Source: Pontederia crassipes (lineage: Eukaryota > Streptophyta > Magnoliopsida > Commelinales > Pontederiaceae). From it: a stretch of 64,000 nucleotides of DNA. The position numbers and the translations under genes were made by a program. Below the pieces are notes generated by a model that was not told where the DNA came from, made no database searches, and was given only the letters and a program-made list of their open reading frames with translations. This document shows positions 9,950 through 21,353 of the stretch, one piece after another. Numbering within the stretch: the first letter of the stretch is position 1; each line of letters begins with the position of its first letter. Where the stretch lies: contig CM060197.1 in assembly GCA_030549335.1 (NCBI GenBank), forward strand, positions 45,287,654 through 45,351,653, written 5' to 3'.

Positions 9950-12560
9950 CGCACGCAAGTCTTGCGCGTGTGATGGGAGCATCATGCCGATGTGGTGTGG
10001 ACTATGGGCCCACATATGATGACGTGCTCCATTCGTTCTTTTTTTTGAAACATAAGGCTTATTTCCTTTAATCTTAAACCTTTTCCTACGTCTAACTTTA
10101 AAATATAAAATTATAAATTTTATTTTCTATGTCAAGTTTAACATTTAAATTCTCGCGTTAAATTCCATCAAAATTATATTTTAATATTTGTAAAATCTTA
10201 TTTTGCCCTTCATTTCTTGTTAAAAAAATATCCTAAAAATAAAACAATAATCAACATTGGTAATAGTATAATTAATAATAATAATTTATACAATATTATT
10301 CTCATGATAATATTTTTTATATAAAAGGTGTAAGAGTAAAATTTGATTAAATAATAATAATAACCTTTGATCGCATCACCATGTTGGGTGGAGTCGGGAA
10401 GTCTGCAATCTGCATAACAACAATTAAATTACGGGAACCAAATGTCCTTCAACTTTAAGGTTTGTTCAGCGATACCCTCCAACTTGTCTTTGTAACACAA
10501 CCCTTCATCTTTTAACGCGTTTCATCCGATGCACTCTTTACCTGAGATAGTCAATTTTTCGATTTTTCGTCGACGTGACGTCCACGTGGTCATCTCCTCT
10601 TTCCTCCACGCAAATAGTCGTCCAACGTGGCATACTCCGACATGGCACATAAAAATACACCAATGTACTCCAACTTTAAGGTTTGCTCAACGATACCCTC
10701 CAACTTCACTTTGTAACACAAATGCCCTTCATGTTTTAATACATTTCACCCGATGCCATCTTTACTTGTGGCAGTCAGTTTTTCGATTTTTCGTCGACGT
10801 GGCCATCTCCTCTTTTCTCCACGCAAATAGTCGTCCGACGTGGCACATAAAATTACACCAAATATTCTCAAACTTTAAAGTTTGCTCACCAAATGCATAT
10901 AAAATTACACCAATTTGAGTAAAGACGACGACCGGCGAATGCAAAAGGTGAACGATGAAGGAAGTGAACGACGAAGGAGAGCGAACGGCGAAGGAGTACG
11001 AATGGCAAAGGAGGTTTCACGCGAACGATGACAAAGAGCGAAATAAGGAAATAATTTAACAATGTGTGGGTCAAATTACGATAAGTAAGATGGTTTAATA
11101 TGTGGTGCCATGTCGGAGCATGCCACGTCGAACTATTTTCATGGAGGAGAGAAAAGATGGCCACGTGGATGTCACTTCGACGAAAAATCGAAAAATCAAC
11201 TGTCACAAGTAAAGAGGGCATCAGGTGAAATGTATTAAAAGATGTAGGGCATTTGTGTTACAAAGTGAAGTTTGAGGGTATCGTTGAACAAGCCTTAAAG
11301 TTGGAGGGCATTGGTGTAATTTTATGTGCCACGTCGGAGCATTCCACGTCGGACGACTATTTGCGTGGAGGAGAGAGGAGATGACTACATGGACGCCACG
11401 TCGATGAAAAATCGAAAAACCGACTTTCCTAGGTAAAGAGGCATCGGGTGAAACGCGTTAAAAGATGAAGGGCATTTGTGTTACAAAGTAAAGTTGGAAG
11501 GTATCGCTGAGTAAACTTTAAAATTGAAGGGCATTTGGTGTAGTTTACCCATTAAATTATGGATGTTGCTTGGGCTGTTTCTGAAGTTGAATTACCTCAA
11601 TATAAATATAAATGTAATATTAAAAAAATAGATTGATTTTTAAAATAAAAATTTACACTCTAATGAATCAGATAATATTTTTGAAACCCTATTTTAGTCC
11701 AACAATATCTTTTAGAAAAATCAGATAATTAAGTAAACAATATATATCTATTTGATTTTATGAATAAATATAAAATTTAACATTAATCATATAGAATTAT
11801 TTATATTAATAATTGGACAATAATGGCTGATGAACTAATCATATAATAAAATATAGTTTTCAGCGGTTTTAATAACTTTTTGTCCGATGGAATCTCAATT
11901 TTAACAGATCGATTTTATGCTGATAAAAGTTCACTCGAATGTATTCAGATTTCTAATTTTTAATTTCATCAATTTGACTATGAATAGATTTATCCATAAT
12001 TGAATAATTGAATTTATTTTTACATCTATCCATATATCCATAATTGTCATGCGTCTGTAGCACAGTTATTATATTGCCTTTCATTTCTTTCAATAACAAC
12101 CGCATTAAAAGAAACACTGAACATAAAAAAAAATAAAAATAAAGGCGCTCACAATATTGGAAACGGGCTGAGGGCCTTAGGCCCATAGGATTCATTAATT
12201 TTCTTTTAAAAAATAAAAACTAAAAATACAATTAAGAAGACTCGGGGAGTCAAAAAGGAACTTTTTGAACTAAAAAAACAATTGAAACTTCTTTTTATAA
12301 TTAAGTGTGATTCTTGTATTACTTACGGATATGCATCTTATTTGATTATCCATTTTACATGAATTCTATGTCATGTGAATAATTTATGTGTAAATAAAAA
12401 TTATGATATATGTAATTATTTTTCTACATGTATTTCCTTTTTTTATATATGAAGATGCATAAACAAATCATGTAATATCTTGTTTAGGATCATGACCTTT
12501 ATATAAAATCCTACATCCTAAATCCAGATGATAACTCAGCTTTTATAAAGAGGTTACACA
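9950..12560. repeat. Repeat unit A (with fold-back insertion)
   Basis: Homologous to unit B (13430-15010) and, from about 10150, to unit C (55690-57255). Shared landmarks are 'gtgtggactatgggcc', an (AAT)n tract followed by 'atgttgggtggag', 'gaaacgggctgagggc' and 'atatgcatcttatttgatta'. The (AAT)n is only about four units here (10352-10364). No gene is evident. The fold-back element at 10433-11550 interrupts it. Confidence 0.75.
10433..11550. mobile_element. Fold-back / long-TIR element (1118 bp), MULE-like
   Basis: The left end reads GGGAACCAAATGTCCTTCAA. The right end, reverse-complemented, reads GGGTAAACTACACCAAATG and continues in step with the left arm for about 400 bp. It is flanked by a 9-bp duplication, attaaatta, at 10423-10431 and 11551-11559. 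Unit C shows the empty site (attaaattacatggatg, near 56115). Each arm contains about two tandem copies of a unit of roughly 200-220 bp marked by 'caactttaag', 'cgatttttcgtcgacgtg' and 'cacgcaaatagtcgtcc'. The arms surround a GA-rich core at about 10930-11100. A 9-bp TSD with long complex TIRs suits a non-autonomous Mutator-like fold-back element. No transposase is encoded. Confidence 0.85.
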
Positions 12561-12569
12561 TGACATAAG

Positions 12570-13420
12570 GAAACAAAAATTATGATAAATATATAGTAGT
12601 TAAGTCTATTAGACCAATATGAAAAATAATGTTTATGAACTTATATCATTAGTACTAATATGTTTCAAGATTGATTTATCCTTGGATTGATTAATAATTA
12701 GTCATTTGTGTTATGGATGTTAATTTGAATCTAAATAAGTGGTCCGCTAAAAGTTCAGTCAATTAACATAATTTATTATCTTTTTGTTGCAATGTAAGAC
12801 ATGTTATACCATGTGGTCATGTAATGAAGAATGGCTGATGGTGCAATTTTTTTTTTTAAAAAATGGCCAAAATTTTTATGAGGTATTTTCCGATTCATGA
12901 TAATAAAGTTTGAAGCGAAATGAAATTGAAGCAATTATAAAAAAATTACTATGAAACAAGTGCATTAGTACATGATAATAATATTTTTTTGTCAACTTTA
13001 TAAATTAATTATGTAGCCATAACATTTTTGTCAAATAAATTATAAAATAAATAATCTTTTTTGTTTAGTAAATAAATGTGAATGGTATGTTTCCATAACA
13101 TTCTATATGTGTGTTAAAATTAGTTAGTAAAATAAATTCATTGTGAAAAATAAAGGCATACATGAATCTTCTCAATTTTAATTGCTTTAAAATTAAATGA
13201 TAATAGACTACTTTCTTTGTGAAATTAAAAACTGTGACATATAATTTTTTATAATTTAAATATTATTTTATTTAATCAATATTTTCATTGTTATACTAAA
13301 TTAATCCTCATCCTTTTTTATGCCCTGGAATATTTGAACTTGGAATTTTTTAAAAAAAAAAATAAAGCTACTATTCTGAAACAGAAACTGCACTTAAGCC
13401 AAGCCCAATAATTGGTGCAG
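12570..13420. other. AT-rich spacer between units A and B
   Basis: No gene, RNA or clear mobile-element end seen. The stretch at 12640-12740 contains the intact target sequence (agtactaatatgtttc, 12652-12667) that is occupied by a Helitron in copy II. Confidence 0.6.
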
Positions 13421-13842
13421 GCCCAATACCACACGCGAGTGTTGCACCGTGGTATTGGGGCCGAGGGTGTGGACTATGGGCCTACATACGACATTGTGTT
13501 TCTTTTTTTTTTGTTTTAAATATGGTTTATTTTCTTTAACCCAAAACCTTTTTTCTACCTCTAGCTTTAAAATATAAATTTTATTTTCTATTGTAAGTTT
13601 AACATTGAATTCTTGCGTTAAATTCCATTCATATTATCATTAATTTTTAATAATTTCAATCTCAGTTTGCCCTTCATTTCTTGTTAAAATAAAAGCATCT
13701 TAAAAATTAAAAAAAAATCAATATTTGTAATTAAGTATTGTTTAATAATAATATTTTACACAAAATTATTCTCTTGATAATATTTTTTGTATTAAAGGTG
13801 TAAGAGTAAAATTAACATTTTCAATGTCTTAAAAAACACGCA

Positions 13843-14049
13843 AGGCCGGACCCACGTTCGTTGTGGGTGAGGGGGTCCTGGCCCCCTAAAATTTTAAATT
13901 TTCTTTATTCATATATAGTAATTTACAAATTTGTGATTAGAAATTGAACTTGGCCCTCCTTAAGTAACGTCAGTGGGTTGTTGTTTTTTATATTCCTGAA
14001 CAAGTCGTAAGTTCAACTGTTGGTGCCATCATATTTTTTGCACTCGCCC
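13843..14049. mobile_element. Short insertion specific to unit B
   Basis: Unit A and unit C go directly from 'gtgtaagagtaaaatt' into AAT repeats. Unit B has about 205 bp here beginning 'aggccggacccacg' with 'gggggtcctggccccc', and ending 'gcactcgccct' against the microsatellite. It may be a small non-autonomous DNA element or SINE. Ends and TSD are not resolved, so the class is unassigned. Confidence 0.4.
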
Positions 14050-14180
<131 letters not shown>

Positions 14181-15014
14181 GCACACCATGTTGGGTGGAG
14201 CCTATTCTTGGGCTGCTTTTGAAGTTAAATTACCTCAATATAAATATAATGTAATATTAAAAAATTCGATGGATTTTTAATATTAAAAATTTACCCTCTA
14301 ATGGATCAGATAATATTTTTGAAACTCTATTTTAGTACAACAATATCTTTTAGAAAAAAAATCAGATAATTAAGCAAAAAAATATAAATCTATTTAATTT
14401 TATGAATAAATATAAGACTTAGCATTAAAATAACATTAACTTATATAAAACTATCTATATTAATAATTGGGAAATAATGACTTGTGAACTAATCATATAA
14501 TAAAAAATAGTTTTGACGGGTTTTAATAACTTTTTTGGATGGAATCTTAGTTTTAACAGATCAATTTTGTTATGATAAAAGTTCATTTAATGTATTCAGA
14601 TTTTTTATTTTAATATTTGATTATGAATAGATTTATTAGTTCAACGAATTTTTTCTCGGTAATTGAAATATTTTTACGCCTATCCATAAATATAAACTGC
14701 CATGCGTTTATAGCACAATTATTTTTATTTCGTGAAATTGCAACGGCATTAAAAGAAACAGTGAGCATAAAAAAAAAAATCAATCCGCTCGCAGTATTAG
14801 AAACGGGCTGAGGGCTTCAGGCCCATTAGATTCACTAATTTTCTTTTTATTTTTTAAAAAAAAATCATAATTAAGAAGACACGGAGAGATAAAAAAAGAA
14901 TGTTTTGAACTAAAAATTTTTAAACTTTTTTTATAACTAAGTGTGATTGTTGTATTACTTACGAATATGCATCTTATTTGATTATCCATTTATATGAATT
15001 CTATGTCATGTGAA

Positions 15015-16155
15015 AATAAAAAATTATGCTACATGAAAATTTCTTTCTACTGCCATGCACATTAAGCACTTATTATTATTATTAATTAAAGGATTAAGTT
15101 AATTCATATAAGACAATTAAATGATATTGATTATCAAAACAGGAAGCAATTATTGGAGCACATAACAACTCGAACTTTGGATATTAATGGGCAAAACACA
15201 AATATGGTTGTGTGCTTATACGTACGTAGCTACCCTCTTCACGTATTAAGATGTGTTTTAAGAAAGTCAACTTCGCATGAAGACTTTCATTATGTGAAAA
15301 ACACATATCATGAGTCAATATAGATTGCGCAACGAGGACGTTGACTTAACTTTCTCCCATCATGATGGCCAATCAGCTCATCCATGACACAGATCAGCTC
15401 GGGCAACAAGTGTGGCGCTCATAACACAACACCTCTTTTGGGCGACGACGACCAGGTATCCTTATCGCCAACAGGACGGAAGAGGCACCACTCCAAACCA
15501 CAATAGAATGATGAATATGAATTGTGTGTGAAGGAAGAAATACAAGTTATTGAATGAAGATTATTTGTAATTGGATGACACATGAGTCTTGGTTTAGAAG
15601 AATTCTTTCATAAAAGTTTTGCTAGTGAAGCATATGTATGAAATGTTTATAATAACATGTAATATATGAAGTTTGAAATTTGGATTGTTCAAATTCTAAG
15701 TATTAAGCCTTGTAATGGCATCTTATGTACTTTGATCATATGAAGTTTTACTTAATTTTTTGTATTATTCTTTGATTAGTACTAAATACTAAGAAAATAA
15801 TATTTATTCTGATAATTGAGTTATGATTTGAACAAATATTAAGCGACAATCATCATCAACTACTAATTAATATATGCTTATTAAAATTTGATTTATCCAA
15901 CAAATTAGATGTTAGGTTAGTTTAGTTATGATTTAGAGAAATATCAAAGGGTAACAATTATCAATCATTAACTAAATTTTCTTATTAAAGTTTGATTTTT
16001 TTAACAAACTATTTGTTAGATTAGAACTTTTCTAGCACAAATAGTCCGCGGAAAATTTGTCTATTGAAAATAATATGTGTATGATGACATATACCATGAG
16101 CATTACCAACAAAATATTATTCTATGTTACCAGACAATTATCCATTGGCAAAAAT
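15015..16155. other. Intergenic DNA with a GC-richer island
   Basis: No supported gene. At 15260-15510 composition rises and short open stretches appear (for example from an ATG at 15367, 18 codons), but no domain is recognisable and no copy exists elsewhere in the window. Confidence 0.4.
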
Positions 16156-16158
16156 TTA

Positions 16159-16803
16159 GGGGGCGTTTCTCTAGAGGTAATTTTTGTGAATTATCAGGTA
16201 ATGTTGTATTAAATTACTTGGGCCCACCACATCACTTTGTTCACTTGTGATAGATAATGGGTAATCTGCATTACCCAGGTAATCCACATTGCCTATGAAG
16301 TGACATGGGAGGATAGGCAATTCACATTACCACATAAGTTGCAATCTTTTAAATTTTACTTTTCACATTTGTCCTTTACAATTTTATTTAAATAAATTCT
16401 AAAACACATTGAATAAATTATAATAATAATTAAATAAATGATAAAATTAATCAAATAAATATTATAATTATTATGACTATATTATTATCATATTTTAAAA
16501 GTATATTAATTATTTTATAAATTTTAATTTTATGGATGAGAATATATATTTGTGATTTAATTTTACGAAGTTAAAATTAATTTATATATCTAAACATAAT
16601 TCTTTTGATTAGGGGTATATTGGTAAAAACTATATATTAATTCATAAATCTATATTTTCTTATAAATAATTAATATGGATTGCCTGATAGATTACTTATG
16701 CATACTAAATTATACATTGTTGACAATTTAACAAGTAATAATCTTTTTGAGAGACAATTTACATTGCTAAGTAATGTTCAATGACAATGCACCGAACGCA
16801 CCC
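16159..16803. mobile_element. Tourist-like MITE (645 bp) with TTA TSD
   Basis: Left end GGGGGCGTTTCTC follows TTA at 16156-16158. Right end ACCGAACGCACCC precedes TTA at 16804-16806. The ends are imperfect inverted repeats (GGGGGCGTT / GGGTGCGTT), and sub-terminal 'ggtaatgtt' and 'aacattac'-type motifs are also inverted. A 3-bp TTA duplication and GGG..GCGTT ends suit non-autonomous PIF/Harbinger (Tourist) elements. No ORF. Confidence 0.65.
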
Positions 16804-16806
16804 TTA

Positions 16807-17380
16807 GATTTATGTCAACATATAATTTTATGCTAATTTACACTTTTACTGACATGAGTATGACCAACGAATTTTTTGTCCTTTGAAAATGATTTAAAGG
16901 TGTATGCTAACATATATTAATATCTATATTAACAATTATTGTCCCTTGCCACATGGCATTTTTTTTAGTGCACACTGTGTATAGGATTTAATAATATTCA
17001 TAATGTAATTTATTCATGATTGACAAATAGAACCCACCCTAATAAAGTGTGTAACACTTTATGTTAATATAAAATATCAGTTCATATTATTGATTTGAAC
17101 TATGTTGCTTCTATTTAAATTAATTTAATTTAAATGGTCAGATAAGATCACCTCTATTAACTTCTTTTTGTTTAAAAATATGAAATATGCCATCCAATCA
17201 TTCTGTATGGTAGGTGCATCTATGAGTTAATTCAGTACTTTACGCCCATTAATAAATCCAAGTGGCGTGAGAAAGTAATCTCTAAATTAATTATTCCAGT
17301 CAAGGCTTGAAGCCTTGAACAGATCCAACAACCTGGCTGTAAAAAACAATGTAGCCTTTCAGAAACGCTTTTAACTCAAT
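16807..17380. other. Intergenic DNA, nothing recognised
   Basis: AT-rich, with no open frame, repeat or element end that I can support. Confidence 0.4.
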
Positions 17381-18230
17381 ACTAAAAAGATAGATTTACC
17401 CTCCAACTAATTCTAATGCTACTTGATGCACTCTGACATCCTTTTACTTTTGGGACATCTTTATAATGATTCAAAATTCACCTTAAAAATTTTAGACATT
17501 TAAAAGAGTTTCACATCGTTAGTTCGGTCGTCATACATCATTTCACATTGAAAGTTTAACATTCAACTGAAATTCATAATAATAAAACTTTATTTTAATC
17601 ATATAAAATCTTTTTTCAACTAATAATTCATGGGATCTCAAATAACTAAAGACTTCAGTACATAACGTTAATGTTCAACTATAACTTATTAGAACTAAGC
17701 ATGTACAACACTTTGTCATGAACATGATCTGCCATCCATCACTTAATCATGTCCAATTAGAGTATGTAAGGTCGCGTATGCCATGCTATCTTATCACATG
17801 ATAATACTCATAATAACAATTTAACATATGGACATGAACTATATCATGAATCTTACATGACATTACATCATATTTACATTTACTCTTCATATAACATTCA
17901 TGAACATAATTATAACATCATACTTGTTTAACTTCAGATCCATCATCTACAAGTATCATACAGAAAAAACATTCATTAATAAATAATCATAACTTAACAT
18001 TTCATTTTTTATTGTCATGTCATGACTAGGAATAAAGTCTCTTACTGACTTTTTGACTTTTTTATACTTTACATTTTCTTAAGATTGCTTTATAATCATT
18101 TGATCTTCTTTCATTTTTCTTTCTTTCTCTATTATGTGATTCTTCACGTTCATCTTCATCCTTCATCTTTATCACATAATACTATCTTGACTTTTATTCC
18201 ATATTATAAGTCATATCTTAAGAACACACA

Positions 18231-18710
18231 CATCATAATAGTGAGGGACTTTATTTTTAATCATTTTTAAGAATACACACACTTTATGATGTTGAAAAAT
18301 ACATACATAGATACGAAAGTTTACTTCTTAGGCTTATGTCCCCTTAAAGTACATACATAAGTGTAGAATTTTATTTTCTATCTTTACTTCATCATAATCT
18401 TAACTTTATTTATTATAAGATACTTTGAAGTTAAGCTTCACTTTAATTCTTATTTTATCTTATAATATAATTGATATTAAAATATTTGGAGAATCATGTC
18501 AACATCATCACATTGGCTAGCTATATAGGCAACATAAATATGTACATCACAATAGTGAGAGACTTTATTTTAAGAAACACACATTTTCTGATGAGGAACT
18601 TTGCTCATTGAGAAGTACTTACACAAATATAGGATTTTACTTCGCGGGCTTAGATCCCCTTGAAGTATTATACATAGGTACATGACTTTGCTTCCTACCA
18701 TTGATAAGTG
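18231..18710. repeat. Two-unit tandem repeat, about 314-bp period
   Basis: The segment from 'catcataatagtgagggac' at 18231 through 'acttcttaggcttatgtcc' recurs, diverged, from 18545 ('catcacaatagtgagagac' then 'acttcgcgggcttagatcc'). It sits inside the minus-strand LTR-like block. Confidence 0.6.
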
Positions 18711-18896
18711 ATAAGGATGTTCTTCAACTTTAGATGCATTATGCTTTGCAATACATCAATCATTATTGATCTTTTATCCTAATTATGGGTGAACATGCAT
18801 TTCATGTATCTAAGTGTCATATACATTCAGCAAACATCAATACATTGTATGAATACTTTGAAAATATACTTTAAATAACTTGGGGTTCATTTCCGA

Positions 18897-19122
18897 TCCA
18901 TCACGACCATGACAAGGGCATCACGACCGTGACAAGGGCGTCACGCTATGACCGTTGGCTCTGTAATTCATCCACTTATGATCACGATCGTGACTGAGTG
19001 TGTGACGGTCATGCTGGTCATGGTCATGGCTGTGCTCCTTTGGGAACGGCCATGAACATCCAATTTTGGACTTGCATCTCGCTCCCAGTCGTGACCTAGT
19101 CGGTCATGGCCGTGCTTGGCTC
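18897..19122. repeat. Cluster of imperfect palindromes (tcacgaccgtgac type)
   Basis: Repeated words cacgaccatgac, cacgaccgtgac, gtcacgctatgacc, cacgatcgtgac, ggtcatggtcatggc, gtcgtgacc and ggtcatggccgtg. Most are versions of a self-complementary tcacgaNcgtga core. The block is much more GC-rich than its surroundings. Confidence 0.6.
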
Positions 19123-19871
19123 CTTCACGTTCATTACTATATTTTCACAATCGTGGTCGAGAGCTTTTCAATCATTTAGGCCGACCATTTCGAGACCTTG
19201 CACACCGTGCCAGTGTCTTGGAACTTCGATTTTTCACTCGAAATTCTCAACTTTTGAGATTAAAGCTCCAATAAAAATAATTTAAAACATCATAAAAATT
19301 GCAAATATGATCTCTTAGCATTTATGCATCATAGAACATATTAAAACATTTAATTTTCATTAATTATCAAGATTTAGGAGTTTTCCCCAAATTCATTTAA
19401 AGAAGATTTCGGGCATAAAGAACACATAGATCTAATCATGACAATCTAATATGAATCCAAGCACATAGATCTAGACATAAATATCACTCAGATTTAGTGA
19501 TTCTATCAATGCAATCTCTCAATCAAGAATCGGGTGTTCAAATATCATTGAGATGGGAGAGAGGGGTTAGATCCCCTTTACATATCTATAATCTCATTTT
19601 TTCTTAATGTTCATCCTCTTTCCCTTGTCCATGTTCTCTTTTTCTTTCTCGTTCTCCTCTTTTATTTTTTCTCTTCTTAGGTTGCAACAGTCACCGTGGA
19701 AGAAATAAGCAAAGAGAGGATAGAGAGGGTTTAGAGGCTTTTTATAGATTTTAGCATAGGGTTTCTTGTGATTTCCTTCAAATGATTTAAATATTTATAT
19801 TTAAAAATTGGGTTGTTACAATTTTGGTCCATTAGGTAAATAGGATATTACAACTTCACAATATTGATGCC

Positions 19872-20490
19872 TAATTAATATTTTAGGCTGCGATTGAAAA
19901 TGAAATTGTAATTTCTCTAAAATTTTTCGTGAATATTCGAATTGATAGATTAGTTTTGTGTGGTTGGATGGAGTGAAATATAATGATGAAATCAGAAAGT
20001 TGATGTGATAGAAAAAGTATATATAATGTATTAATTTTTAGTGGGTGTTTAAGTTAAAAATAATTTTTAGTGGGTGTTTTTTTCATGACTCTTTTTTTTT
20101 TTATTTTGCAATCTTTTTTTTCTTTTATAATTTTTCTTCTTTTTACATTTCTTATATAAAAGAAATTATTTATTACATATAAATTACTTATAATAAATGA
20201 TTAAATATAATATTAATTATTACTTACTATTTTGTTTAAAAATTAATATTTTATTAAATATAAATTATTTAAATTTTTTATAATTAAATAATATATTTTA
20301 AACTAATTTTTAATAAAAATTTTAATTTACACTTTTATTTTTATTTTATTAGAAAATTATATTTTATATTTATAATATTTATTTTTATGAAAACACCCCA
20401 CTAAAATTAATCTATCATATTTATTTTTTATCACATCAATTTTTCTAGAACTAATCTATCGTTCAGCCGTGGCTCCCATTGAAAGGTAAG
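19872..20490. mobile_element. MITE-like inverted-repeat element
   Basis: The left part holds GGCTGCGATTG, then GATAGATTAGTTTTG and TTGATGTGATAGAAAA. The right part, reverse-complemented, gives GGCTGAACGATAGATTAGTT and TTGATGTGATAAAAAA. The same motifs in inverted order at both ends indicate a terminal inverted-repeat element with an AT-rich interior. Exact ends and TSD are unresolved. Confidence 0.5.
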
Positions 20491-20494
20491 GCAG

Positions 20495-21105
20495 GTGCAG
20501 CCACTGGAATGTAATAACGTATTGCATATGTTATAAGTACTTTATTGGGTCAGTGGTTGCTGCATGTCCCCATTCCTCCATTTGACTTGAGATCGAGTTC
20601 CCACTCCATTTTTTCTTTATAATGTGTCTTATTAATTCTTTAACTACTTTTTACACTAATTACTTAAAGTATTTTATTATGTTATATTTTTAATATTTTG
20701 ACATAATTTTTTATTTAACTTCTATCTAATTTTTCAATATGGAAGTAAAAAATATGCAAACCCAAAAAAATGATTTTAGAATAATCATCTCAAACATTTT
20801 AATATTATAAATCTTTATTTTTTAATTGAAATATATTTTTCATTCATTTGCTTGCTAATGTCCATTCACATAAGATATGGATAGATAATTATATGATATT
20901 CTTATAAATAATATTTAAAAATTTAATAAAATATTTTTAATGTTAATATTTATTATTTTAGTGAACTCAATAATGATTTCTTCTGGCCGCCACTGCTCCC
21001 ATAGCCAAACGTGGCCTGTGTAGTTATTTTTTTCCTCTACTTGAGTTAGATGATTGTAGTTGATGAAAGTCTAGTTCAGGCTACGAAACTATGCGTTTTT
21101 CAACT
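20495..21105. other. Intergenic DNA downstream of R1
   Basis: No gene found. Since R1 is on the minus strand, its 3' flank and polyadenylation region lie here or just above. No convincing AATAAA was identified. Confidence 0.4.
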
Positions 21106-21107
21106 CG

Positions 21108-21137
21108 CACCATTCTCCTTCTCAGACTCCACTCCAT
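21108..21137 (-). pseudogene. Decayed third copy of the R1 acidic micro-exon
   Basis: On the minus strand 'gaatgcag|ATGGAGTGGAGTCTGAG' parallels the 3' splice site and start of R1 exons 2 and 3 (tgcag|ATG...GAGTCTGAG). One base is missing between the ATG and the GAGTCTGAG core. The ESEKENGAS reading, followed by a stop, is therefore out of frame with the ATG. It lies about 215 bp past the R1 stop. It may be a dead exon or an alternative last exon. Confidence 0.4.
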
Positions 21138-21353
21138 CTGCATTCACGAACATGCACAATAGGAATTTTCCAGCGATAGTCTCTCACTTCATTTGCAAAA
21201 AGTGATAAAGAAACATATAACGAACAGTAATAATTATAGGCAAGTAAGCCCATCAAGATTAGATGCAAACCAGAGGAAGAACATGAGAAAATGTATTCAC
21301 GTGATAAAGAAAAGAAGCAGAGCTGAAACCCACGCAAATTTACACGACAAAGA

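Larger units (their letters stand above)
950..12700 (+). repeat. Segmental duplication, copy I
   Basis: Long stretches align by eye, in the same order and orientation, with 46090-57255 plus 61233-61290. Matching blocks include 1080-1245 with 46148-46315, 2736-2900 with 47006-49110, 3200-4920 with 49415-52690, 5340-7320 with 52800-55160, 9302-9780 with 55185-55680, and 10150-12690 with 55740-57255 and 61233 onward. Differences are mainly discrete insertions in one copy or the other. Internally, 950-1070 recurs at 2290-2400 and 1561-1660 recurs at 1999-2100, so copy I has its own small duplications. Confidence 0.8.
17400..19820 (-). mobile_element. LTR (or LTR fragment) of a retrotransposon, minus strand
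   Basis: On the minus strand the element starts TGTAACAACCCAATTTT at 19820. A TATA box (ctataaaaag, 19738-19747) follows and then a C/T-rich leader. This resembles the U3-R start of plant Ty3-type LTRs. The lower boundary and TSD were not found, so 17400 is a guess and the class is an inference. It contains a diverged tandem repeat (18231-18700) and a palindrome-rich block (18897-19122). No gag/pol is visible. It could be a solo LTR or a truncated large-LTR derivative. Confidence 0.45.

Noticed and set aside
10529-11221. Open frames of 129 and 111 codons
   Set aside because: They are read from the two arms of the fold-back element; similar peptide pieces appear because the arms are inverted repeats, not because of coding constraint.
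15367-15423. Possible short exon starting MANQLIHD
   Set aside because: Stops after 18 codons, with no family match or splice context I can defend.
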